Origin: Pteria penguin
Lineage: Eukaryota > Mollusca > Bivalvia > Pterioida > Pteriidae
DNA: 64,000 bases
NCBI GenBank assembly: GCA_035048485.1
Contig: CM068581.1
Coordinates: 10,305,430 to 10,369,429 of the forward strand
Reading direction: 5' to 3'
Below the pieces are notes generated by a model that worked only from the letters and a program-made list of their open reading frames with translations, made no database searches and was not told the DNA's origin. The translations under genes were made by a program, and so were the position numbers. This document shows positions 1 to 11,582 of the stretch, in pieces (the stretch's first letter is position 1; each line of letters starts with the position of its first letter).

Positions 1-652
1 GACAGTTTAATGAAAAGACAATATTTAAAAAAAAAAAAAGCAAAATTGTAAGTGTACAGTTACAACCCACGCTTTTAGTAAAACAGGACACAATCACCAA
101 ACTTTTGATATCCCCGCATGGGGCCAGGGCCTGTCATTTCAACTTAGAGGCATTATCAGGAACCGGAAATTGCGCCTACTTCAGTATGTTTGCATGAGTA
201 AATGTTTTCCAGAGCCCGAACACTTTTTATCTTTGCATGATGAAAGTAACTTGAAGTGTTAACGTTCAGAAAGAAAAAAATCTATACACACTGCTGCAAT
301 ACAATTTAAAAGATTGCAAATCAATGGTATTTCAAAATTTAGTTGAAAATGCTAAGTATACAGATTTAACAAATATCGAACCGGTCGCTCACGTGTAGGG
401 AATGTGTGTCATATTCTTCAGACGCTTACTACTGACTTAATGATTATTGACTTCACAACTCAAACTTTGCCATGTGAAGTCGATGTATGAATTAATAAGT
501 AAAACCTCTTTCACTGTGAAAAAAAAAAGATTTTTAATTTATTGATAAAACTGTTATTATTTATTTTAGTAATCAATATATTTGATACAGTTTTAAAAGA
601 AATAATTTGAAACTAGAATTGTACTTATTTACTGTTTGTGACTGGCCCAGGC
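1..652. other. AT-rich unannotated left edge
   Basis: No ORF of note and no recognised repeat. The stretch is AT-rich with short homopolymer A runs near 28-40 and 519-529. It ends where the satellite array begins. Confidence 0.5.
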
Positions 653-3600
653 AATACCTAACGACAGGCTTGATAAGTGAGGTATACTGTATATACTTTT
701 TGCGACTACTGGCTTGATTAATAGGATATACCGTATACACTCTTTGTAACTATTGGCTTGATTAGTGGGGTGTACTGTTTATACTCTTTGTAACTACTGG
801 CTTGATTAGTAGGATATACCGTATACACTCTTTGTAACTATTGGCTTGATTAATAGGATATACCGTATACACTCTTTGTAACTATTGGCTTGATTAGTGG
901 GGTGTACTGTTTATACTCTTTGTGACTACTGGCTTGATTAGTAGGATATACCGTATTCACTCTTTGTAACTATTGGCTTGATTAGTGGGGTGTACTGTTT
1001 ATGCTCTTTGTGACTACTGGCTTGATTAGTAGGATATACCGTATACACTCTTTGTAACTATTAGCTTGATTAGTGGGGTGTACTGTTTATACTCTTTGTG
1101 ACTACTGGCTTGATGAGTAGGATATACCGTATACACTCTTTGTAACTATTAGCTTGATTAGTGGGGTGTACTGTTTATACTCTTTGTGACTACTGGCTTG
1201 ATTAGTAGGATATACCGTATACACTCTTTGTAACTATTGGCTTGATTAGTGGGGTGTACTGTTTATACTCTTTGTGACTACTGGCTTGATTAGTAGGATA
1301 TACCGTATTCACTCTTTGTAACTATTGGCTTGATTAGTGGGATGTACTGTTTATACTCTTTGTGACTACTGGCTTGATTAGTAGGATATACTGTATACAC
1401 TCTTTGTAACTATTGGCTTGATTAGTGGGGTGTACTGTTTATACTCTTTGTGACTACTGGCTTGATTAGTAGGATATACCGTATTCACTCTTTGTAACTA
1501 TTGGCTTGATTAGTGGGGTGTACTGTTTATACTCTTTGTGACTACTGGCTTGATTAGTAGGATATACCATATACACTCTTTGTAACTATTGGCTTGATTA
1601 GTGGGGTGTACTGTTTATACTCTTTGTGACTACTGGCTTGATTAGTAGGATATACCGTATACACTCTTTGTAACTATTGGCTTGATTAGTGGGGTGTACT
1701 GTTTATACTCTTTGTGACTACTGGCTTGATTAGTCGGATATACCGTATACACTCTTTGTAACTATTGGCTTGATTAGTGGGGTGTACTGTTTATACTCTT
1801 TGTAACTATTGGCTTGATTAGTAGGATGTACTTTTTATACTCTTTGTAACTACTGGCTTGATTAGTAGGATATACCGTATTCACTCTTTGTAACTATTGG
1901 CTTGATTAGTGGAATGTACTGTTTATACTCTTTGTGACTACTGGCTTGATTAGTAGGATATACCGTATACACTCTTTGTAACTATTGGCTTGATTAGTGG
2001 GGTGTACTGTTTATACTCTTTGTGACTACTGGCTTGATTAGTGGGATATACCGTATACACTCTTTGTAACTATTGGCTTGATTAGTGGGATGTACTGTTT
2101 ATACTCTTTGTGACTACTGGCTTGATTAGTAAGATATATCGTATACACTCTTTGTAACTATTGGCTTGATTAGTAGGGTGTACTGTTTATACTCTCTGTG
2201 ACTACTGGCTTGATTAGTAGGATATACCGTATTCACTCTTTGTAACTATTGGCTTGATTAGTGGGGTGTACTGTTTATGCTCTTTGTGACTACTGGCTTG
2301 ATTAGTAGGATATACCGTATACACTCTTTGTAACTATTAGCTTGATTAGTGGGGTGTACTGTTTATACTCTTTGTGACTACTGGCTTGATGAGTAGGATA
2401 TACCGTATACACTCTTTGTAACTATTAGCTTGATTAGTGGGGTGTACTGTTTATACTCTTTGTGACTACTGGCTTGATTAGTAGGATATACCGTATTCAC
2501 TCTTTGTAACTATTGGCTTGATTAGTGGGATGTACTGTTTATACTCTTTGTGACTACTGGCTTGATTAGTAGGATATACCGTATTCACTCTTTGTAACTA
2601 TTGGCTTGATTAGTGGGGTGTACTGTTTATACTCTTTGTGACTACTGGCTTGATTAGTAGGATATACCGTATTCACTCTTTGTAACTATTGGCTTGATTA
2701 GTGGGGTGTACTGTTTATACTCTTTGTGACTACTGGCTTGATTAGTAGGATATACCATATACACTCTTTGTAACTATTGGCTTGATTAGTGGGGTGTACT
2801 GTTTATACTCTTTGTGACTACTGGCTTGATTAGTAGGATATACCGTATACACTCTTTGTAACTATTGGCTTGATTAGTGGGGTGTACTGTTTATACTCTT
2901 TGTGACTACTGGCTTGATTAGTCGGATATACCGTATACACTCTTTGTAACTATTGGCTTGATTAGTGGGGTGTACTGTTTATACTCTTTGTAACTATTGG
3001 CTTGATTAGTAGGATGTACTTTTTATACTCTTTGTAACTACTGGCTTGATTAGTAGGATATACCGTATTCACTCTTTGTAACTATTGGCTTGATTAGTGG
3101 AATGTACTGTTTATACTCTTTGTGACTACTGGCTTGATTAGTAGGATATACCGTATACACTCTTTGTAACTATTGGCTTGATTAGTGGGGTGTACTGTTT
3201 ATACTCTTTGTGACTACTGGCTTGATTAGTGGGATATACCGTATTCACTCTTTGTAACTATTGGCTTGATTAGTGGGATGTACTGTTTATACTCTTTGTG
3301 ACTATTGGCTTGATTAGTAAGATATATCGTATACACTCTTTGTAACTATTGGCTTGATTAGTAGGGTGTACTGTTTATACTCTCTGTGACTACTGGCTTG
3401 ATTAGTAGGATATACCGTATTCACTCTTTGTAACTATTGGCTTGATTAGTGGGATGTACTGTTTATACTCTTTGTGACTACTGGCTTGATTAGTAGGATA
3501 TACCGTATTCACTCTTTGTAACTATTGGCTTGATTAGTGGGATGTACTGTTTATACTCTTTGTGACTACTGGCTTGATTAGTAGGATATACCGTATACAC

Positions 3601-4215
3601 TCTTTGTAACTATTGGCTTGATTACTCTTTGTAACTATTGGCTTGATTAGTAGGATATACCGTATACACTCTTTGTAACTACTGGCTTGATTAGTGGGGT
3701 GTACTGTTTATACTCTTTGTAACTACTGGCTTGATTAGTAGGATATACCGTATACACTCTTTGTAACTATTGGCTTGATTAGTGGGGTGTACTGTTTATA
3801 CTCTTTGTAACTACTGGCTTGATTAGTAGGATATACCGTATACACCCTTTGTAACTATTGGCTTGATTAGTAGGATATACCGTATACACTCTTTGTAACT
3901 ATTGGCTTGATTAGTGGGGTGTACTGTTTATACTCTTTGTGACTACTGGCTTGATTAGTAGGATATACCGTATACACTCTTTGTAACTATTGGCTTGATT
4001 AGTGGGGTGTACTGTTTATACTCTTTGTAACTATTGGCTTGATTAGTAGGATATACCGTATACACTCTTTGTAACTATTGGCTTGATTAGTGGGGTGTAC
4101 TGTTTATACTCTTTGTAACTACTGGCTTGATTAGTAGGATATACCGTATACACTCTTTGTAACTATTGGCTTGATTAGTAGGATATACCGTATATACTCT
4201 TTGTGACTACTAGCT
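653..4215. repeat. 44-bp satellite array, homogeneous core
   Basis: About 80 tandem monomers of 44 bp, each with the core GGCTTGATTAGT and ending in CTCTTTGTRACTAYT. Two monomer types mostly alternate: one carries GGATATACCGTA(T/C), the other GGGTGTACTGTTTAT, so the working unit is an 88-bp dimer. Rare variants (TTTATGCTC at 1001 and 2277; TAGTCGGATA at 1731 and 2919; GGAATGTACT at 1911 and 3099; AAGATATATC at 2131 and 3319) recur at 1276 or 1188 bp, which are 29 and 27 monomers. A block of about 1.2 kb was therefore duplicated inside the array. No coding capacity. This is a typical non-coding satellite; a role in chromatin is not shown. Confidence 0.95.
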
Positions 4216-5494
4216 AGACTAGTGGGTTATACTGTATAAACTCTTTATTACTACTGGCTACACTAGTGGCTTATACCGTATATACTCTATGTGAATACCA
4301 GCTAGATTTTGGTTATACCGTATATATACTCTCTTTTATAGCTGGCTTGATTAGTGGGCTATACCGTATATACTCTTGTGACTACTAGCTTGACTAGAGG
4401 GGTATACCGTATATACTCTTTGTAACTTCTAGCTTGTTTAAAGTGTTATACCGTATATGCTCTTTGTGACTGCTAGCTAGACTAGTGAGTTATACTGTAT
4501 AACCTCTTTATGACTACTAGCTAGACTAGTTGTTTATGTGTTATATACTCTTTGTGACTATTGTCTAAACTTGTATGGTATAAAACCATATCTTTATTCC
4601 GCTTCTCTATTTGTACCATTGCGGATAAAGATTTGGCAAAACCCCGTAAGGGGTCATGTTCTGGTGAACTCTGATTTCCAGCCAGTCAGTGGATCGGCTA
4701 CAAATTCCTAGGAATGAAATTAACATCTCCAGCGTGCATGACCCACAAGGTAGTTTTTGAACAGTGATTGTTACACATTGCGTCACTATCACGTGCCTAA
4801 CCGAGTCATTGATTAGCTATGGGAAATAACCGTTTCGGTGACTGTAACGTCATCAGAGTTCACCAGAACATGACCCCTTACGGAGTTTCGCCAGATCTTT
4901 ATCCGCACTGAGACAAATAGAGAAATGGAATAAAGATATGGTTTTAATCAGATTGATACCGTATATACTCTTGTGACTACTGTCTTGACTGATGGGTTTT
5001 ACTGTATATACTTTTTGTGTTTGACTAGTGCATTATACAATATGTACTCTTTGTAACTTTTAGCTAGACTAGTGGGTTATACCGTATATACTCTTGTGAC
5101 TACTGGTTTGACTAGTGGGTTATTCTGTATATACTCTTTGTAACTATTGACTTAACAAGCAGGTAATACATATGTACTCTTTGTAACCACTGGCTTGATT
5201 AGTAAGTTATACCGTAATACCGTATATATACTCTTGTGACTACGGACGTGACTAATGGGTTATACCATATGTATTCTTTGTGACTACGGACGTGACTAGT
5301 GGGTTATACCATATGTATTCTTTGTGACTGCTGGCTTGAGTAGTGGGTTATACCCTATATACTCTTTGTGACTAATGGCTTCACTAGTGGGTTATACTGT
5401 ATATACTCTTGTGACTACGGACGTGACTAGTGGGTTATACCATATGTATTCTTTGTGATTAATGGCTTGAGCAGTGCTACGGACGTGACTAGTT
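4216..5494. repeat. Diverged edge of the 44-bp satellite
   Basis: The same monomer continues but is degraded: units vary in length, and the sequence drifts to GCTAGACTAGTGGGTTATAC...TATATACTC. Divergence increases away from the core, as expected at satellite edges where unequal exchange no longer homogenises the copies. A foldback element interrupts it at 4583-4944. A subrepeat with CTACGGACGTGACTAGTGGG occurs at about 5241-5490. Confidence 0.85.
4583..4944. mobile_element. 362-bp foldback MITE in the satellite
   Basis: Long imperfect terminal inverted repeats of about 94 bp: the left arm begins AAACCATATCTTTATTCC and the right arm ends with its complement. Both arms include the complement pair CCGTAAGGGGTCATG/CATGACCCCTTACGG. 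TA dinucleotides at 4581-4582 and 4945-4946 could be the target duplication of a Tc1/mariner-type transposase. No ORF, so non-autonomous. It splits the degraded part of the satellite, so it arrived after the array formed. Confidence 0.8.
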
Positions 5495-5589
5495 CACTTT
5501 TAGGTATATTGACATTTTGAGTTTTCACAATATATCTGCAATACTTCTTACCCCACACAACACATTATCAGACATATCAGAAAGGTTTG

Positions 5590-7113
5590 TTTTCCGTTGA
5601 CGTATGATATAGTTGTTGTGATCATTTCTCTACATGAAGGACACGTACAGGTTACAGGAGCGTCACGAAATAACATGACTTCTGCGAATCCCACCGGCTG
5701 TGGCGATATTATTAAAGCTGTAAATAAAGAAAATGATGTAAGAGAATGTATCGACAGAATGTTACTACAAGATCTATCTGATCATTGTAAAGCTATGTGT
5801 GACTTCAATTTAAGCATTGATAAAAACGATCTTCCAATAATGTATAAGCTTACCAAATTAAACAAAAATCCATATAAATCGTAAAATTTATATCAAAATC
5901 TACAACTGTGCTTTCTTAACGTATTACCTCTGTTCTTACTGCAGACAAAGACCATGTTATCAAGTACTGTAATGCTGTTTTAGCAATAGTAACGTCAATT
6001 ACTTTTGGTCTATCAAAAAATCTAACGAAGTCATTAAAAAAATCCATTTGAAAATTGAGGCTAATAACGTTTCTACCTTTGATTTTTCGACACTATTTAC
6101 CTCCCAACCTCATGACTTAATCAAAACCAAATTGTTGTCTGTCATAACTTGGTGTTTCAACAGAGAGTCTAAATCATACCTCTGTACTTCATTTACATCT
6201 GGATGTTTCTCTAACAAACAATATGATAATTATAAATACTAGACTTGTACTGAATTGAGTAATGTTATCACATATTTGATGGATAATATTTAAGTACGAT
6301 TAAATGGCAAGACATATCAACAGATTACTGGGAGTCCTATGGGCACAAACTGCGCTCCCCCTTTCTTTTTCCTTTTTTTTTTTACTGTTATTAGAGAGAC
6401 TTTATGCATTCTATTAAAACCTCTAAACGTTTCGACCTTACTAAGTTCATTGACACCTCTAGATATCTCGATGATATTTTAGTTATCGATAACCCTGAGT
6501 TTGAAAACTATATTACTGACACTTATCCATCTGGACTTCATTTAAACAAAGCCAATACTTCTTACCTTTTTGAACTTAAATATCAAAATTGTTAATAAAA
6601 TATTTCATACCAATATATTATGATAAACGTGACGACTTTGGATTTCCTATTGTAAATTCCCCTTATCTACATGGTGATGTCCCCAGACTCCTAACATATG
6701 GTATTTATATTAGTCAGTTGGTTCAATTCGCTAGAGCCTGCACTGACGTTTTACTTTTAATCTCCTTACTCAAGGTTATAGATATCATAAACTTCGAAAA
6801 ACTTTTGGTAAATTTACAGATCTTATTCAGACATTTTATCTAAATTCGGAAATGTGACTTTTCAACAATACGTATCCAGCGGAATTTCCCATCTTAATTT
6901 TACGGTGATCTAGTGTACAAGCTAAGGAGAGACGAAGCTTCCGATAATTTCATATCGACGGGTTCTGAAACTATTAAACGCCTTCGACATCGACAGAATG
7001 ACCCAGAGATCATCGCTAAGACATTAGGTCTTGTATTTGGTCCCTCTACAACCCAATGCAGACTTTTACTTGAGCGTTGCACGCTGACTAACAGGGTGGT
7101 GGGAGCTATATGA
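5590..7113 (+). pseudogene. Penelope-like reverse transcriptase, broken (copy 1)
   Basis: Reverse transcriptase of a Penelope-like retroelement, spread over several frames at 5597-5884, 6048-6242, 6404-6595, 6589-6843 and 6913-7113. In order one reads a start region with LPIMYKLTKLNKNPYKS, the palm motif STFDFSTLFTSQPHDLIK, a template-grip segment near 6330 with MGTNCAP, the catalytic motif RYLDDILVIDNPEFE, an IYYDKRDDFGFP segment and a C-terminal GDLVYKL-type segment. Frameshifts and stops separate every block, so it cannot make a functional enzyme. I see no GIY-YIG endonuclease; the copy may be endonuclease-less or truncated. The FDxSTL, MGT..AP and YLDD pattern supports the Penelope clade over LINEs or LTR elements. 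A second copy lies at 61396-62780. Confidence 0.75.
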
Positions 7114-7640
7114 CGGGCTTTGTCCAAACCTTTTCAGAAGGAAACTAGGTCCTGATCCTCGTCCCCTCTGACTACAAGACGAAATGGGACACTTATTGAT
7201 CAAGGATCTGAGCTCGCTTACAGAGAGACAGAGCACGAATTACCAATGTTGATGTCAAGTTACATATTTTTGACAGCAACATATTATTCTATAGATGTTT
7301 CGTGTGTAATATATTTTCATAATCTCTCTTCTTGAGAAACCAGTTGATCTTTGTTCTCTGTATGGAGGATTATTTATAAACTTTAAATGTGTGTCCTTTT
7401 ATTGTGCTGCTTTTGCGTGAATGGGAAGGTTGGCGTCCGTAAACCGGTCACAACACCAACTGAGTGACGTTTGTTATTTCAATTGACCGTCCTAAGTGGG
7501 TATCGTAACCGCAGCACAATCGAATATTTTTGTAATCTCGTTTTGCCGTGTATATTCTACTATTATCATGTTTTGTACGCATGTCCTTGGTGATTTGTGT
7601 CATACAGCTTTGTCAGATGTCTTCTGTTTTCTCTTATACC
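7114..7640 (+). repeat. 3' tail of Penelope-like copy 1
   Basis: Non-coding tail after the RT stop. It matches 62272-62780 block by block: TGACGGGCTTTGTCC, a CCCCTCTGACT segment, CAGAGCACG, GTTGATGTC, TGGAGGATTATT, AAACCGGT and GACCGTCCTAAG. The shared tail shows that the two copies belong to one family. Confidence 0.75.
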
Positions 7641-7895
7641 TTTAGTGATGTAATAGAATGTGTCGACAGAATGTTACAATGTTACAATACATTCAATGAT
7701 GTAACAAAATGTGTCGACAGAATGTTACAATATATTTAATGATGTAATAAAATATGTCGACAGAATGTTACAACACATTTAATGATATGATAGAATGCGT
7801 GGCTAATATGCTAGAATACACTTATACATCTAATGATAATATAGAATGTATCAGAGGAATGTTACGACACAATTAATGATGTAATACATTTAATA
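7641..7895 (+). repeat. ~40-bp minisatellite after the Penelope-like tail
   Basis: About six decaying units of roughly 38-42 bp with the pattern AATGATGTAATAGAATG, GTCGACAGAATG and TTACAA. The same words occur in the coding start of the upstream element (about 5730-5768, encoding NDVRECIDRMLL), so the minisatellite may have been seeded from the element's own 5' sequence. Later units at 7790-7890 are diverged. Confidence 0.7.
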
Positions 7896-8143
7896 TGAAG
7901 CTAATTAAGTGCAATGGGAAAGGACACTAAATCCTTTGGATCCAAGTACATGCTTACACTGACATTTATCCCCTATACCCACAAAACCATGAACATTGCA
8001 CATCTGTGTTTGACTGTTATTTCATAGTTACCCTTACGAAATCCCATATCTATTTTACGATTATTTCTGTATAATCGAAAGATATTACTTAATAATTCAT
8101 GTAATATTACTTATTTTGTTTTGAGAAGAAATGTTCATGAGTA

Positions 8144-8205
8144 GCCGCAAGTTGTGGCTCTTTATGAATGATAGAGCTACAATTCCTTCATTCGGAACAA
8201 CCTCG
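8144..8205 (+). repeat. Solo end of the 785-bp foldback family
   Basis: Starts GCCGCAAG after a TA and closely follows the left end of the foldback element at 9816 (TGAATGATAG, CACAATTCCT-type words). No matching opposite end was found nearby, so this is a truncated or half-lost copy. Confidence 0.6.
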
Positions 8206-8368
8206 CCCTTTACTTGTACCTACGTAAAAAGACTCGGACGTCACTCGGCGGAATGACTTATATCGATTCCATGCATCAATCGGTTTCCGGCATTGTACTC
8301 AGTAATATATCAGCGATGTAAAATGTAATCCAGTACACAATCTATGTCATCTATGTCAAGGAAAGTAA

Positions 8369-8605
8369 TTAAAGCTGCAACAGTTCGGGATTAACGTTTA
8401 ATTTAAGCCCGTTGAATTGTGAAAGTCTTCTAACGTCTTTATTACACGCCAAGCACTGACCTATTTGTCTGGTATACATGCGAGCGTCTATAACTACAGG
8501 AACTATTTTTAAATAATGGCTACGAGTGACGTCCGAGCTTTTATACGCAGGAAAATGTCGAGGATGTCCGAATGCAATTCCTTTCCTCGGTTTACTCCTT
8601 TTCAC
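8369..8605 (-). other. Unrecognised 78-codon minus-strand ORF
   Basis: Open from an ATG at 8605 to a stop at 8369. The product is basic at its start (KRSKPRKG) and has a CLAC pair near residue 53 but no domain I recognise. It sits just downstream, on the same strand, of the exon at 8783-8975, but its borders do not look like a clear splice acceptor. It could be a chance ORF or a decayed element fragment. Confidence 0.2.
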
Positions 8606-8782
8606 TTTTTTCTACAACCGTATAAGAAAAATAACAAATATTTGTAAGTTTTAAAAATGTTAGGGAGGAGGTTGTATCCCTAGTAAGTTAATACGTATAT
8701 ATTCATTGAATAAGCAACTGAAGTACTATTACCGATGAACATAAATACCCATAGTTTTAATACAAGTCAATTGTAAACTTAC

Positions 8783-8975
8783 TATGGTTGGCATTCGCTA
8801 AACTTGTACTGGGGCCCACCACTGTCAAATTGTATTCAGCATGTCCTGCAGACAGTAAACTTTGGCCTGATTGGACGTTGTTAGCAGGTGGTTTAGGAGG
8901 CGAGTACGCTGGAGGTGGATCATCATATATAGGGGATACATCCTCTATCGGAGTCAGCGATTTCTTCTCAGCCAT
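8783..8975 (-). CDS. First coding exon, probable LITAF-like gene (paralogue B)
   Basis: Starts at ATG 8975-8973 and gives 64 codons plus one base before a strong donor A|GTAAGTTT at 8782, i.e. phase 1. The peptide starts MAEKKSLTPIEDV and has a proline-rich run PPPAYSPPKPP with a PPAY ligand that WW domains (for example NEDD4-type ubiquitin ligases) bind in LITAF/SIMPLE family proteins. The phase-1 end is the same as in the exon at 36851-36920 and fits the phase-1 acceptor of the LITAF exon at 21342. Later exons would lie to the left, past the satellite, and are not in this window. Seen: ORF, donor, PPxY. Inferred: the LITAF-family label, since the zinc domain itself is not in this exon. Confidence 0.6.
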
Positions 8976-9404
8976 TCCACTACAAGCTGTTTGTATACAC
9001 CATATTATTTTTCACATGTTTAAGACGTTAAAGTCTTGGCTTACCTATGTCCATTGAAGGAAATTTCAAAATACTTGTTGATCTTTAATATAACACACTT
9101 CTTCACCAGCATTTAAATAAGAATTAAAAAGAGTTCGATAAAGTGTATTCTTTTACGAAGTAGAGGGGTGGATTTAAACAAGTAAAACTTTTCGTCATCT
9201 TGAAAATTCGGAAATAATTATTTAGAAATCGTCAGCCATTTTTCCGTAATGTACGTAAGAACAATGTTCAGTGGTTTGGATCATTGCGATTCATCCACTA
9301 ATCTGTGTTTTAAACCTGTTAAAAGTGGAAGAACATCGAGTAAACACTGTACGCCCATAAATCCACCACAGACGTAGACATACTCTATACACACATAGAC
9401 CATA
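8976..9404. other. Nothing recognised upstream of exon 8783-8975
   Basis: AT-rich sequence that should hold the 5' UTR and promoter of the exon to its left on the minus strand. No convincing TATA box or other element was found. Confidence 0.4.
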
Positions 9405-9640
9405 TGCAAATAAATCAGTAGTGGAAAACCGAGGGTTCTGGGACAAATACCTTAACATGGGGAGAGGTGTAACGCCTCCCTTATTGGGAGAAATAAATGA
9501 CGTCATTATTGACCCTGTCATATGACCCCACGACCTTTGGAATGACCCTACGACCTCTCTACTGACCCCATGACCTCTACTGATCCCCTGTCTGACCTTT
9601 CAATTAGGGTCAGGATTTCTGAGTCAGCAGTTTCAGAATC
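9405..9640 (-). repeat. GACCCC/TGACCT-rich dispersed repeat, copy 1
   Basis: Contains repeated TGACCCCACGACCT and GACCTCTACTGA words, with CCTTAACATGGGGAG and AACGTCATT-type flanks. The reverse complement aligns in order with 54240-54450 (AAATCCTGACTCCTAATG, GGGGTCAGTAG, CCAAAGGTCGTGG, CAATAATGACGT, CCATGTTAAGGTAT, TTTCCACTACT). One dispersed family in opposite orientations; class unknown. Confidence 0.65.
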
Positions 9641-9674
9641 AACAATGTTTAGAGAGAGAGAGAGAGAAGTTTAC

Positions 9675-9813
9675 GTAGCGCATACACACATAGTCATATA
9701 TACACATAGGCCATACACACATAGACCATATACAAATCGATTCACTATACACACATGGACCCACCATAGACACACACACATGGATATACCATACACACGA
9801 AAGCATACACACA
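9675..9813. repeat. ACACATAGACCAT degenerate tandem repeat (left part)
   Basis: Degenerate units of ACACACATAGACCAT type. The same simple repeat resumes at 10603-10660, on the other side of the foldback element, so the two halves were once continuous. Related units occur at 9380-9405. The ORFs across it (HTH, YTHRP-type repeats) are artefacts of the repeat. Confidence 0.8.
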
Positions 9814-9815
9814 TA

Positions 9816-10600
9816 GCCGCAAGCAGTGGCCCTAAATGAATGATAGGGCCACAATTCCTTACGTTGCGTAAAGTTGCATTTTTGATAAACAGAATGGCCG
9901 TCACGATTCGGCATCAAACGGAGCAAATATCTAACATATATAAATATAAAGCAAACGATCGGCAATGATAACTTACCCCCGATCTGTCATCTGAAGGCTC
10001 TACACACATTTTTTCCCAACCTGTTTCAAATTTGCCGGTTTCTGTGTCAGCCATTCGGTCTCGCGAGATCTCGTTAATAGAAACCTCACAAAAGGAGGCG
10101 GAGCTGACGAAAAATACGTGGTCATTATTATTTTTATGTCATTCTTCTGTTTACATTTTAGTCATCGGCTAGTTATTTATGAAGAAGAAAACTAAATTGA
10201 AATGGCCAAAAATGCGGTAACTAGCCGATATTTAAAATGTAAACAAAGAAATGACATAAAAATAACAATGACCACGCACCCATGACCACGTGTTTTTCGT
10301 CAGCTCCGCCTCTTTTTGTGAGGTTTCTTTTAACCAGATCTCGCAAGACCGAATGGCTGACACATAAACCGACAAATTTGAAACAGGTTGGGAAAAATGT
10401 GTGTAGAGCCTTCAGACGACAGATCGGGGGTAAGTTATTATTGCAGATCGTTTGCTTTATGTTTATATATGTTAGATATTTGCTACATTTGATGCCGAAA
10501 TGCATACAATCGTGCCGGCCATTCCGTTTATCAAAAATGCAGGTTTACGTAACGTAAGGAATTGTGGCCCTATCATTCATTTAGGGCCACTACTTGCGGC
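9816..10600. mobile_element. 785-bp long-armed foldback element
   Basis: Near-palindrome with a left arm at 9816-10175, a right arm at 10218-10600 and a 42-bp spacer. Ends are GCCGCAAG...CTTGCGGC with TA on both sides (9814-9815, 10601-10602), consistent with TA target duplication. The right arm has a ~14-bp extra segment, CGCACCCATGACCA. No ORF is shared in a way that suggests a protein. It is inserted in the ACACATAGACCAT repeat, which gives independent evidence of its borders. A transcript could fold into a hairpin of about 360 bp. Confidence 0.85.
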
Positions 10601-10602
10601 TA

Positions 10603-10660
10603 ACATAGATCATACTGTGACACACATAGATCCATCATACACACGCCATACACAAAATCC
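10603..10660. repeat. ACACATAGACCAT repeat (right part)
   Basis: Continuation of the tandem repeat interrupted by the foldback element. Confidence 0.7.
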
Positions 10661-11582
10661 CATTTCCCACAAATTTGTTTCCACAATCTGAGTTCTTAAA
10701 ATGATATTATATTTTTTCTTTGACTGAAAGTTGTGTTTCAAATAATTCTGACATTAAAGATTAGGTTATTATCGTCGGCCAGAAGGCCGGTGATTATTAT
10801 TATTATCTTTTTTTTCAGGCTTATGTATTCTGGGAGAAGTTGTTTCAGTCATGTTTCCCTTATTATAAAAACTTAACGCCACTACTTGGAAAGGAATGGA
10901 AAGATTACGACTATGAAAATAAAAGGAAACGGTTTAATTAATTTATGAAAAGTAAAAGTTGCGAGCGCAAAATATTTCTACGTAGTTTAATTTTTGTAAA
11001 CTTAATTGCTTTCCCCTGAAGTAAACTTGCGTTAGGTTTGACTCGAAATTTATTGTTTTCGTCCCTGATTTTTTAAATCATTTTGCCTACAATAGTGCAT
11101 TACAGACACTAGACTGTTTCTCTTATACTATTTTTAGGGGACGATCATTTGATTCTGAGAGGGAAAAGAGGGATGGGCTGGATTATTATTATTATTTTTT
11201 TTTTTGTTCACAGGATATAATATTTATTTTCAATACAGATCATATCCATTTCCTTTTTGTTGACAAGAAATATGTTTTCTATATCTGACTACATGCGGTA
11301 ATTGCATTGTTTTTCCATCAATTTTCAAAAGGCATTTACAAAACAAACATCAATATAAGTCAATAAAGTAAGACAAAAATAAATAACAAAATTTACCATA
11401 ACTTTTATAATAGAAACAATTAAACAAGTGTTAACAAATAGCTATTGTTCAACAGACTTACCTTACTTAATATCTTGAAAAAATGCAGTCTCGTTGATAC
11501 CCAATAGCAGGAGTTCTTACCTTCCTTTTTCTCCTTTTCTCCTCCACCCGGTATATTCCCTCTTTCCCTCCACCCGGTATTT
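10661..11582. other. AT-rich stretch with simple repeats
   Basis: No gene recognised. Contains a TTATTATTATTATC tract at about 10795-10810, a related ATTATTATTATTTTTTTTTTTG tract at about 11183-11206, and pyrimidine-rich TTCCCTCTTTCCC sequence at about 11520-11590. Confidence 0.4.

Noticed and set aside
653..5494. CRISPR-like array
   Set aside because: Units are contiguous without unique spacers; it is a eukaryotic satellite.
9570..9965. His/Tyr/Thr-rich ORFs on both strands
   Set aside because: They track the ACACATAG simple repeat and the foldback arm.
10221..10691. 90-residue ORFs in the 785-bp palindrome
   Set aside because: They exist on both strands because the arms are complementary; no domain.
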